Shown here: in pieces, positions 26,035 to 32,988 of the stretch
Position numbering within the stretch: position 1 is the first letter of the stretch
Layout of the letters: each line of letters starts with the position of its first letter
Source of the DNA: Burkholderiales bacterium 67-32
Lineage (GTDB): Bacteria > Pseudomonadota > Gammaproteobacteria > Burkholderiales > Burkholderiaceae_B
Assembly: GCA_001898625.1 (NCBI GenBank)
Contig: MKUP01000030.1
Span: 1-32,988, forward strand
Reading direction: 5' to 3'
Length of the DNA: 32,988 bases
The notes under the pieces: model-generated
Database searches by the model: none
Told to the model about the DNA's origin: nothing
What the model saw: the letters and a program-made list of their open reading frames with translations, nothing else
Program-made: the position numbers and the translations under genes

Positions 26035-26068
26035 AAAATGGCCTCGCTTCAAAAAGCGAGGCCATTTT
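26035..26068. terminator. Bidirectional intrinsic terminator between gdhA and the AI-2E gene
   Basis: A 15-bp perfect stem, AAAATGGCCTCGCTT with AAGCGAGGCCATTTT, and a CAAA loop. A-rich and T-rich flanks lie on both sides, so each strand gets a U-rich tail. It can end transcripts of gdhA and of the convergent membrane-protein gene. Confidence 0.88.
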
Positions 26069-26074
26069 GTTTTG

Positions 26075-26161
26075 CCCCCTACCCAGGGCGCCGCGGATCC
26101 GGCTTCGCCGGTCCGCCAGCGCCGCCCCCTGGGGGGCGCCCGCGAGGGCGTAGGGGGGGGC
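26075..26161 (-). repeat. GC-rich intergenic repeat, copy 2 (inverted), entering a coding region
   Basis: Inverted copy of 25889-25970, sharing the C8/G8 run, TACGCCC, GGGCGCCCCCCAGGGGGCG and CCGGCGAAGCCGG parts. Unlike copy 1 it lies inside a reading frame: it supplies the last 26 codons and stop of the AI-2E family gene. The two copies bracket the terminator. Confidence 0.75.
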
Positions 26162-27209
26162 TTTCCTCCCTTAGCCATTCGCGCCAGATGGCTACCAGGA
26201 GGGCCATCAGGACGGGGCCGACGAAGAGGCCGACCAGGCCCATGGTTTGTACGCCGCCCACCAGGCCGATGAAGGTGGGCAGGAAGGGGAGCTTGACGGG
26301 GCCGCCCACCAGGCGGGGGCGCAGGGTCTTGTCGACGATGAAGAGTTCCAGCGTGCCCCAGGCGAACAGGCCGATGCCGGCGATGAGCTTGCCCGAGCCG
26401 ATCAGGTACAGCGAGACCATGGTGAAGGCCAGCGGGGCGCCACCGGGGACCAGGGCCATGAAGCCGGTGATCAGGCCCAGCAGGGCCGGCGACGGCACGC
26501 CGGCGATCCAGTAGGCGGTGCCCAGCACCACGGCTTCGCCGATGGCGATCAGGCCCATGCCGGTCACGGTCGCGCTGATGGTGGCCGGCACCACGCGCGA
26601 GAGGCGGGTCCAGCGCACCGGCAGCACCCGCTCGCCCACGGTGTCGAGCTGGCCGACCATGCGTTCGCCGTCCTTGTAGACGAAGAACAGGATGATCAGC
26701 ATGAACACCACCGTCAGCGCCAGGTGGAAGACGTTACCCGTGGTGGACAGCACCACGCGGTAGATGTTGCCCAGGTGTTCGCCGCTGACCAGTTGCACCC
26801 AGGCGCCCAGCGCGTGCGGCCGCGACAGGTGTTCCTCCCAGTATCCGGCCAGGCGCTCGCCCACCAGCGGCAGGCCCGTCACCCAGTGCGGAACGGCCAG
26901 GCCCTCGCGGTTGGCTTCGAGCAGCCAGCGGACGAGGTTGCTGGCCTCCTGGATGGCGTAGGACAGGCCGTAGGCGAACGGCACGATCAGGCCGACCACG
27001 ATGACCAGCAGCGCGCCAGACGCCGCCAGCGCCGTGCGACCGCCGCAGATGCGGACCCAGCGCCGGTACAGGGGCCAGCTGGCCAGGCCGATGATCAGCG
27101 CGGCCAGGCCGGGAACGAGAAACCCGCTGAAGAAGTAGGCGCCGGCCAGCAGCATCAGGATCAGCAGCCAGCGGGCCACGAGGCGGGCGGAAAAGACAGG
27201 AAGCGTCAT
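26079..27209 (-). CDS. AI-2E family transporter (TqsA/PerM-like membrane protein) with repeat-derived tail
   Basis: A 376-residue integral membrane protein with about seven to eight transmembrane segments, for example at 12-45, 62-82, and several between 150 and 345, with the family's soluble region in between. Conserved late segments include ALVPGGAPLAF and PFLPTFIGLVGGVQTMGLVGLF (the second at about 308-329). The family exports or exchanges small solutes such as autoinducer-2; the substrate here is unknown. The last 26 residues, rich in Pro, Gly and Arg, are encoded by the intergenic repeat and replace what would normally be a short cytoplasmic tail. The start at 27209 has only a weak ribosome site. 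Confidence 0.88.
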   Translation of the reverse strand: MTLPVFSARLVARWLLILMLLAGAYFFSGFLVPGLAALIIGLASWPLYRRWVRICGGRTALAASGALLVIVVGLIVPFAYGLSYAIQEASNLVRWLLEANREGLAVPHWVTGLPLVGERLAGYWEEHLSRPHALGAWVQLVSGEHLGNIYRVVLSTTGNVFHLALTVVFMLIILFFVYKDGERMVGQLDTVGERVLPVRWTRLSRVVPATISATVTGMGLIAIGEAVVLGTAYWIAGVPSPALLGLITGFMALVPGGAPLAFTMVSLYLIGSGKLIAGIGLFAWGTLELFIVDKTLRPRLVGGPVKLPFLPTFIGLVGGVQTMGLVGLFVGPVLMALLVAIWREWLREESPPLRPRGRPPGGGAGGPAKPDPRRPG

Positions 27210-27319
27210 GAATGGTCGCGAGCGGTGAGCCGAGGAACGTCGCCGACAACTGTACCAGCTAGCAAGCGCGTTGCGGGGCGGCTTCGCGAGGGGGCTGCCG
27301 CATCATCGCCGGCGGTGGT

Positions 27320-28330
27320 ATGTTCGGGCCCATGCGAACCTTTCTACTGTCGGCGCTGGCCGTCCTGGTTTTCCTGCCCACCACCCTGTGGGCCGCCTTC
27401 GCCCTGCGCTATCAGGTGCCCGGCCCACTGCCCCTCAAGATCGCGGCGGCCGTGGCCGGCGCGGCCTTCGGCCTGGGCATGCTATGGCTGACGCTGGCGG
27501 GACGGCCCGCATGGGGCGTGGGCCTGTACGTCGTGGGCTTCGGCCTGCTGCTGGCCTGGTGGCATGGCATCGCGCCGTCGAACGACAGGGTCTGGGCCGA
27601 CGACGTCGCGCAGATGACCACGGGCCAGGTCGACGGCCACATGGTCACGCTGCGCAACGTGCGCAACTTCGACTGGCGCAGCGCGACCGACTACACCCCG
27701 CGCTGGGAGACGCGCAGCTACGACCTGACCAAGCTGGCCAGCGTGGACCTGATCCTGTCCTACTGGACCATCGAGGCCATCGCCCACACGCTGGTGTCGT
27801 TTGGCTTCGAAGACGGCCGGCAACTGGTGTTCTCGGTCGAGATCCGCAAGGAACGCGACGAGAAATTCTCGTCCATCGGCGGCTTCTTCAAGGAATTCGA
27901 GACCAGCGTCGTGGCGGCGGACGAGCGCGACATCGTCCGGGTGCGCACCAACATCCGGGGCGAGGACGACTACCTGTACCGGGTGTCCATGCCGCGCGAG
28001 GCCATGATGTCGCTGTTCCTGGCCTATGTGGACGAAGCCAACAAGCTGGTGTCGACGCCGCGCTTCTACCACACCATCACGGCCAACTGCACGACCATCG
28101 TCTACCACATGATGACGCGGATCATCCCCGGCCTGCCCATGGACTACCGGCTGGTCCTGGCCGGTTACCTGCCGGGCTACATCTACGACGTGCGCGGGCT
28201 GGACACCTCGCACCCGCTGGCGGAACTCAAGCGGCTGGGCCGCATCACGCAGCGGGCGCTGGACGCCGGCGACGATCCAGATTTCCCGGCCGCCATCCGG
28301 CGCGGCGTGCCGGGCATCCCGCAGCCCTAG
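27320..28330 (+). CDS. DUF4105-type membrane protein with possible papain-like cysteine site
   Basis: A 336-residue protein with three hydrophobic segments at the N-terminus (about 5-27, 36-58, 64-82), then a domain expected in the periplasm that matches the DUF4105 (Lnb N-terminal-like) pattern. A His near 251 and Cys near 257 in [16 protein letters not shown] resemble the NC-containing core of that thiol-peptidase-like domain; any enzymatic role is inferred. ATG 27332 is an equally possible start. Its stop overlaps the stop of the convergent fusA gene in CTAG. Confidence 0.8.
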   Translation: MFGPMRTFLLSALAVLVFLPTTLWAAFALRYQVPGPLPLKIAAAVAGAAFGLGMLWLTLAGRPAWGVGLYVVGFGLLLAWWHGIAPSNDRVWADDVAQMTTGQVDGHMVTLRNVRNFDWRSATDYTPRWETRSYDLTKLASVDLILSYWTIEAIAHTLVSFGFEDGRQLVFSVEIRKERDEKFSSIGGFFKEFETSVVAADERDIVRVRTNIRGEDDYLYRVSMPREAMMSLFLAYVDEANKLVSTPRFYHTITANCTTIVYHMMTRIIPGLPMDYRLVLAGYLPGYIYDVRGLDTSHPLAELKRLGRITQRALDAGDDPDFPAAIRRGVPGIPQP

Positions 28331-30438
28331 CCGCCCTGCTTGCGCTGGCCGATCACCACGTCGGCCACCATGCGCGGCACCTCGGCGTAGTGCTTGAACT
28401 CCATGGTGTACGTGGCACGCCCCTGCGTAAGCGAACGCAGCGTGGTGGAGTAGCCGAACATCTCCGCCAGCGGCACCTCGGCGCGCACCAGCTTGCCGCC
28501 TCCGCCGGCAATGTCCTCCATGCCCTGCACCATGCCCCGCCGCGACGACAGGTCGCCCATCACGTTGCCCATGAAGTCCTCGGGCGTCTCGACCTCGACG
28601 CTCATCATGGGCTCCAGCAGCACCGGGTTCGCGCGCCGCATGGCTTCCTTGAAGGCCATCGAGCCGGCCATCCGGAACGCGTTCTCGTTCGAGTCCACGT
28701 CGTGATAAGAACCGAAGGTCAGCGTGACCTTCACGTCCACCACCGGATAGCCCGCCAGCACGCCCGAACCCAACGTGTCCTGGATGCCCTTGTCGACCGC
28801 GGGAATGAACTCGCGCGGCACCACGCCGCCCTTGATGGCGTCGACGAACGCATAGCCCGAGCCGGCCGGCTGCGGCTCCAGCGAGATCACCACGTGGCCG
28901 TACTGGCCGCGCCCGCCGGACTGCTTGATGAACTTGCCCTCGACGTCGCGCACCGCCGCGCGCACCGTTTCCCGGTAGGCGACCTGCGGCTTGCCCACCG
29001 TGGCCTCGACGCCGAACTCGCGCTTCATGCGATCGACCAGGATCTCCAGGTGCAGCTCGCCCATGCCGGAGATGATGGTCTGGCCCGACTCCTCGTCGGT
29101 GCGCACGCGAAAGGACGGATCCTCCTGCGCCAGGCGGTTCAGCGCCATGCCCATCTTTTCCTGGTCGACCTGGGTCTTGGGCTCCACCGCCTGCGAGATG
29201 ACCGGCTCGGGGAACACCATGCGCTCGAGGATGATGGGATGGTCCGGCTCGCACAGCGTGTCGCCGGTGGTCGCCTCCTTCAGCCCGACCGCGGCCGCGA
29301 TGTCGCCCGCGTAGACTTCCTTGATCTCGCGGCGCTCGTTGGCGTGCATCTGCACGATGCGGCCCAGCCGCTCGCGCTTTCCCTTGAGCGGATTGAACAC
29401 CGTGTCGCCCGAGCGCACGATGCCTGAATACACCCGGAAGAAGATCAACTGGCCGACGAAGGGGTCGGTCATGATCTTGAAGGCCAGCGCCGAGAACGGC
29501 TCGTCGTCCGAGGGATGGCGTTCGATCTCGCGATCGTGCAGGTCCACGCCCTTGATGGCCGGAACGTCCACCGGCGACGGCAGGTAATCGATGACGGCAT
29601 CGAGCATGGCCTGCACGCCCTTGTTCTTGAACGCGCTGCCGCACAGCATGGGCACGATCTCGCCCGCCACGGTGCGCTTGCGCAGCCCGCGCCTGATCTC
29701 GTCCTCGGTCAGCGTATCGCCGTTCAGGTACTTGTCCATCAACTCGTCGTCGGCTTCGGCCGCCTCGGCCACCATCTTGTCGTGCCACTCGACGGCCGTG
29801 GCCTGCAGCCCGGCCGGGATGTCCCGGTACTCGAAGCGCACGCCCTGGCTGGCCTCGTCCCAGATGATGGCCTTCATCTTGACCAGGTCCACCACTCCTT
29901 CGAAATGGTCCTCGGCGCCCACCGGGATCTGGATGGGGACGGCCCGTCCCTTCAGGCGGTCGACGATCTGCCGCTGCACGCGGAAAAAGTCCGCGCCGAC
30001 ACGGTCCATCTTGTTGACGAAAGCCATGCGCGGCACATGGTATTTGTTGGCCTGGCGCCAGACGGTCTCGGATTGCGGCTGCACGCCGCCGACCGAGTCA
30101 TAGACCATGACGGCGCCGTCGAGCACCCGCATGGAGCGTTCGACCTCGATGGTGAAGTCCACGTGCCCCGGAGTGTCGATGATGTTGATCCGATGCTCGG
30201 GGTAGTTGCCGGCCATCCCCTTCCAGAACGCCGTGGTGGCGGCGGAGGTGATGGTGATGCCGCGCTCCTGTTCCTGCTCCATCCAGTCCATGGTGGCATT
30301 GCCGTCATGGACTTCCCCGATCTTGTGATTGACCCCGGTGTAGAACAGGATGCGCTCGGTCGTCGTGGTCTTGCCGGCGTCGATATGCGCGCTGATGCCG
30401 ATGTTCCGGTAGCGCTCGATGGGGGTCTTGCGGGTCAT
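28327..30438 (-). CDS. fusA: Translation elongation factor G, isolated copy
   Basis: A 703-residue EF-G with all GTPase motifs: AHIDAGKTT (17-25), the RGITI switch 1 region at 59-63, DTPGH (88-92), NKMD (142-145) and GSA in LCGSAFK, followed by domains II to V ([33 protein letters not shown]). It catalyses translocation and, with RRF, ribosome recycling. Its rpsL, rpsG and tuf neighbours of the usual str operon are absent, so it is probably the second EF-G of the genome rather than the main copy. No key residue seems lost. Confidence 0.94.
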   Translation of the reverse strand: MTRKTPIERYRNIGISAHIDAGKTTTTERILFYTGVNHKIGEVHDGNATMDWMEQEQERGITITSAATTAFWKGMAGNYPEHRINIIDTPGHVDFTIEVERSMRVLDGAVMVYDSVGGVQPQSETVWRQANKYHVPRMAFVNKMDRVGADFFRVQRQIVDRLKGRAVPIQIPVGAEDHFEGVVDLVKMKAIIWDEASQGVRFEYRDIPAGLQATAVEWHDKMVAEAAEADDELMDKYLNGDTLTEDEIRRGLRKRTVAGEIVPMLCGSAFKNKGVQAMLDAVIDYLPSPVDVPAIKGVDLHDREIERHPSDDEPFSALAFKIMTDPFVGQLIFFRVYSGIVRSGDTVFNPLKGKRERLGRIVQMHANERREIKEVYAGDIAAAVGLKEATTGDTLCEPDHPIILERMVFPEPVISQAVEPKTQVDQEKMGMALNRLAQEDPSFRVRTDEESGQTIISGMGELHLEILVDRMKREFGVEATVGKPQVAYRETVRAAVRDVEGKFIKQSGGRGQYGHVVISLEPQPAGSGYAFVDAIKGGVVPREFIPAVDKGIQDTLGSGVLAGYPVVDVKVTLTFGSYHDVDSNENAFRMAGSMAFKEAMRRANPVLLEPMMSVEVETPEDFMGNVMGDLSSRRGMVQGMEDIAGGGGKLVRAEVPLAEMFGYSTTLRSLTQGRATYTMEFKHYAEVPRMVADVVIGQRKQGG

Positions 30439-30657
30439 GGCTATCTCGTCGAAAGGTTGATGGAACGAAACGCGAGCCGCGCCGGTTCCGGGTAGGAAAC
30501 GGCGAAGGAGCTAGTTTGCACCGATTCCGGCCGGGCCGGGAGGGGCTACGCGCCACACCCCTGCTGGCAGCCCGGGCATTCCCGCGCGCCTCGTAGTAAC
30601 CTCGCAGATATGGGCGCGTTTCCTGAAAACAATCCGAAACCGGCAATTCGATCCGCC

Positions 30658-31824
30658 ATGACCGCCACCGACAGACAGCGTGCCATTCCCGCCCTCTACA
30701 TGCGCGGCGGCACCAGCAAGGGTGTGTTCTTCCTGCCCGCCGACCTTCCCTCCGACCCCGCCGTCCGCGACCGTATCCTGATGCGCGTGATCGGCAGCCC
30801 CGACCCCTACGAGAAGCAGATAGACGGCATGGGCGGCGCCACCTCCAGCACCAGCAAGGTGGTCATCGTGGGTCCCAGCACCCGCCCCGACTGCGACGTC
30901 GACTACTGGTTCGGCCAGGTCGCCATCGGCCAGCCCGTCATCGACTGGAGCGGCAACTGCGGCAACCTCAGCGCCGCCGTCGGCCCCTTCGCCATCCATC
31001 GTGGACTGGTGCGGCCGGCTGGCGACGGCATCGCCGTGGTCCGCATCTGGCAGGCCAACCTGGGCAAGCGCATCATCGCCCACGTGCCCGTGCAGGACGG
31101 CCAGGTCCAGGAACTGGGCGGCTTCGAACTGGACGGCGTGACCTTCCCGGCGGCCGAAGTGCGGCTGGAATTCCTGGACCCTGGCGGCGACGACGGCCCC
31201 GACGGCGCGATGTTCCCCACCGGCCGCACGGCCGAGGTGTTGACCATTCCCGGAGTGGGGGAAATCCGCGCGACGCTGGTCAACGCCGGCAACCCCACTG
31301 TTTTCGTCGCCGCCTCGTCCCTGGGACTGGCCGGCACGGAATTGCAGCCCGATGTGAACAGCCGCGCCGACCTGCTGGCCCGGGTCGAGGCCATCCGCGC
31401 CCATGCCGCCGTGGCCATGGGGCTGGCGCCCGACGCCGCCCATGCCACCGCGCACCGCCAACACACGCCCAAGCTCGCCTTCGCCGCCCGGGCCGCGGCC
31501 TATACCGCCTCCAGCGGCCGTGCCGTGAACGCCGACGACATCGACCTGAACGTGCGCATCTTTTCCATGGGCAAGCTGCACCACGCCATGACGGGCACCG
31601 GCGCGGTCGCGATCGCCGCCACCGCCGCCGTGCCCGGCACGGTGCTGGCCGACGTGCTGGGCGGCGCCCGCGGCGAACTACGCTTCGGCCACCCCTCGGG
31701 GACGCTGAAAGTGGGCGCCCAGGCGCACGGCCAGGACGGACGCTGGAGTGTCGCGCGAGTGGCCATGAGCCGCACGGCCCGCCGATTGATGGACGGCGTG
31801 GTGCTGGTGCCGCCGTGGGAATGA
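30658..31824 (+). CDS. PrpF-family protein (isomerase/tautomerase)
   Basis: A 388-residue PrpF relative with the diaminopimelate-epimerase-like double barrel. Family marks are the N-terminal LYMRGGTSKGVFF, DWSGNCGNLSAAVGPFAI in the middle and NAGNPTVFV. PrpF isomerises aconitate in the methylcitrate cycle; relatives interconvert oxalomesaconate or methylitaconate forms. No prpC or acnD is adjacent; instead a tricarboxylate transporter follows, so an isomerase for an imported unsaturated di- or tricarboxylate is likely. The start at 30658 (MTATDRQRAIPALYMRG) fits the family; an ATG at 30610 adds 16 residues. Confidence 0.9.
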   Translation: MTATDRQRAIPALYMRGGTSKGVFFLPADLPSDPAVRDRILMRVIGSPDPYEKQIDGMGGATSSTSKVVIVGPSTRPDCDVDYWFGQVAIGQPVIDWSGNCGNLSAAVGPFAIHRGLVRPAGDGIAVVRIWQANLGKRIIAHVPVQDGQVQELGGFELDGVTFPAAEVRLEFLDPGGDDGPDGAMFPTGRTAEVLTIPGVGEIRATLVNAGNPTVFVAASSLGLAGTELQPDVNSRADLLARVEAIRAHAAVAMGLAPDAAHATAHRQHTPKLAFAARAAAYTASSGRAVNADDIDLNVRIFSMGKLHHAMTGTGAVAIAATAAVPGTVLADVLGGARGELRFGHPSGTLKVGAQAHGQDGRWSVARVAMSRTARRLMDGVVLVPPWE

Positions 31825-31866
31825 CTTCCCGCCCGCGCGCGTTTGGACGGATACTGTATTCGTAGC

Positions 31867-31887
31867 GGAACGGCGCCTTGCCGTTCC
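31867..31887. promoter_or_regulatory. Inverted repeat upstream of tctC
   Basis: GGAACGGC and GCCGTTCC, 8-bp arms around GCCTT, 28 bp before the tctC start. It could be an operator or a leader hairpin. The arms end in GGAAC/GTTCC, as the IclR-like half-sites elsewhere in the window do, but the spacing differs. No T run follows. Confidence 0.4.
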
Positions 31888-31915
31888 CGTATTCCACCGC
31901 AGCAAGGAGACATGC

Positions 31916-32869
31916 ATGAAGTTCGTCAAGAAAACGGTTGCAGCCCTCGCCATCGCCGTCGTGCCGCTGGCCGGCATCGCGGCCCCCGCCAAGGTCATGG
32001 CCCCCGGCGGCCCCGGCGGCGGCTATGACGGCGCCGCGCGCGTGCCGTTGCAGGTCATGCAGCAGACCGGCATCTTCACCGACGGTTTCCAGGTCACCAA
32101 CAAGGGCGGCGCCGGCGGCACCATCGGCCTGGCCGAGTTCGTGCGCACCGGCAAGGGCGACGACAACGCCATCATGTCCATGGGCGCGATCCTGGTCGGC
32201 GCCATCATCACCAACAAGTCCCCCATCACGCTGGACCAGACCGTGCCGCTGGTGCGGCTGACCGACGACGCCGGCGCGATCGTGGTGGCGCCCAACTCGC
32301 CCATCAAGACCATCGCCGACGCGCTCCAGGCGATGAAGGCCAACCCCGGCGGCACCGCCGTGGCCGGCGGTTCGATAGGCGGCACCGACCACGTCACCGC
32401 GGCGCTGCTGGCCAAGGCGGCCAAGTTCGACCCGACCAAGGTCAACTACCTGCCCTACACCAGCGGCGCGGAAGTCGTCACCTCGCTGGCCAGCGGGCAA
32501 GCCAAGATCGGCATCTCGGGCCTGTCCGAATTGAAGACCTTCGTCGACCAGGGCCGCATCCGCATCATCGCGGTCTCCTCCGACAAGCGCCTGCCGGGCG
32601 TCGACGCGCCCACGCTCAAGGAAAGCGGTTACGACGTCGTCATCGGCAACTGGCGCGGCATCATCGGCGCGCCCGGCATGAGCAAGGCTGGCCGCGACAT
32701 GTGGCTGCAGCGCTATGCCAAGCTGCACGCCTCGGCCGAGTGGAAGAAGGCGCTGGCCGATCGCGGCTGGGACGACGCCTATCTGGCCGGCGACGACTTC
32801 GCCGCCTTCCTGACCAAGGAAAAGGCGCGCCAGGCCGAAGTGCTGAAGGACGTCGGACTGGTCAAGTAA
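31916..32869 (+). CDS. tctC: Tripartite tricarboxylate transporter receptor (TctC/Bug family)
   Basis: A 317-residue periplasmic receptor. The signal peptide runs MKFVKKTVAALAIAVVPLAGIA with a cut near residue 22, and the mature protein opens with the family segment VMAPGGPGGGYDGAARV. Bug proteins bind carboxylates such as citrate or aromatic acids and are much expanded in Bordetella and relatives. Strong AAGGAG ribosome site. The next gene starts as a TctB-like protein, which indicates a complete TctCBA unit. Confidence 0.93.
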   Translation: MKFVKKTVAALAIAVVPLAGIAAPAKVMAPGGPGGGYDGAARVPLQVMQQTGIFTDGFQVTNKGGAGGTIGLAEFVRTGKGDDNAIMSMGAILVGAIITNKSPITLDQTVPLVRLTDDAGAIVVAPNSPIKTIADALQAMKANPGGTAVAGGSIGGTDHVTAALLAKAAKFDPTKVNYLPYTSGAEVVTSLASGQAKIGISGLSELKTFVDQGRIRIIAVSSDKRLPGVDAPTLKESGYDVVIGNWRGIIGAPGMSKAGRDMWLQRYAKLHASAEWKKALADRGWDDAYLAGDDFAAFLTKEKARQAEVLKDVGLVK

Positions 32870-32895
32870 GGTCCAAGCCAACATAAGAAGGCACG

Positions 32896-32915
32896 GGGCG
32901 CCGCCGCCGGCGCCC
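32896..32915 (+). other. GC-rich hairpin between tctC and the next gene
   Basis: GGGCGCC and GGCGCCC form a 7-bp stem with a 6-base loop in the 61-bp gap. With no T run it is more likely to protect the tctC message and raise receptor level over the membrane subunits than to terminate. Confidence 0.5.
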
Positions 32916-32930
32916 ATCGGAGACGACACG

Positions 32931-32988
32931 ATGACAACACCCCGAAGGCGCCCCTGGTGGCTGGGCCTGGCCGTCATGATCATAGGCG
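32931..32988 (+). CDS. tctB: Probable TctB small membrane subunit, partial
   Basis: Only 19 codons are visible: MTTPRRRPWWLGLAVMIIG. A basic start followed by the beginning of a hydrophobic segment, directly after tctC with a GGAG site at the normal distance, is what TctB would show. The identification rests on gene order, as the sequence is too short to judge alone. Confidence 0.6.
   Translation, partial: MTTPRRRPWWLGLAVMIIG

Noticed and set aside
25889-26161. Insertion sequence or CRISPR array formed by the GC-rich repeats
   Set aside because: There are only two inverted copies with no transposase and no regular spacers.
27482-29788. Long minus-strand frame of 768 codons
   Set aside because: It runs across fusA in another frame and into the opposite strand of the DUF4105 gene; its Gly/Arg-rich translation has no motif.
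31867-31887. Third copy of the IclR-type promoter upstream of tctC
   Set aside because: GGAAC/GTTCC ends are shared, but the AAATATAG and GGGTAAACC blocks are missing and the spacing differs, so only a weak resemblance remains.

Overview
The window is GC-rich chromosomal DNA from a beta-proteobacterium, most likely of the Alcaligenaceae (Bordetella/Achromobacter type). The evidence is the gene families: TctC-type solute receptors, PrpF next to a tricarboxylate-transporter operon, CbpA/CbpM, a pirin/LysR pair, and GC-rich intergenic repeats of a kind I associate with this group. The assignment rests on gene content and protein style, not on a marker gene.

Region 1 (1-8605, all minus strand) is a ten-gene catabolic operon. 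Read from its promoter it runs: IclR regulator, SDR, thiamine-diphosphate enzyme, aldehyde dehydrogenase, extradiol-type VOC dioxygenase, two small uncharacterised proteins, Rieske oxygenase, Rid-family protein, and a VanB/PDR-type reductase cut by the window edge. Genes overlap or lie within about 25 bp of each other. This looks like a complete aromatic-ring hydroxylation, ring-cleavage, decarboxylation and oxidation route; the substrate is unknown.

Region 2 (8619-16312) is mainly housekeeping: cbpM-cbpA with a candidate heat-shock promoter, pirin and a divergent LysR regulator, gluQ, rhlE, a family 2 glycosyltransferase, dinB and a CopZ-like copper chaperone.

Region 3 (16369-22235, minus strand) is a second operon: an SsuABC/TauABC-type ABC importer (ATPase, receptor, permease), a classical SDR, a second IclR regulator closely related to the first, and a HI0933-family flavoprotein. 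Its promoter region (22150-22235) matches the region 1 promoter (8521-8605) over about 86 bp with preserved spacing. The two operons are therefore probably one split regulon, with uptake and degradation under the same type of IclR control. This is the most interesting feature of the window.

Region 4 (22394-32988) holds folE, murI, a Gdx/SugE guanidinium exporter preceded by a guanidine-II (mini-ykkC) riboswitch, gdhA with a TTG start, a pair of inverted GC-rich repeats around a bidirectional terminator, an AI-2E family membrane protein whose last 26 residues come from one repeat, a DUF4105 protein, an isolated fusA, and the start of a prpF-tctC-tctB tripartite tricarboxylate transporter locus. 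I found no tRNA, rRNA, CRISPR array, transposase or prophage gene.
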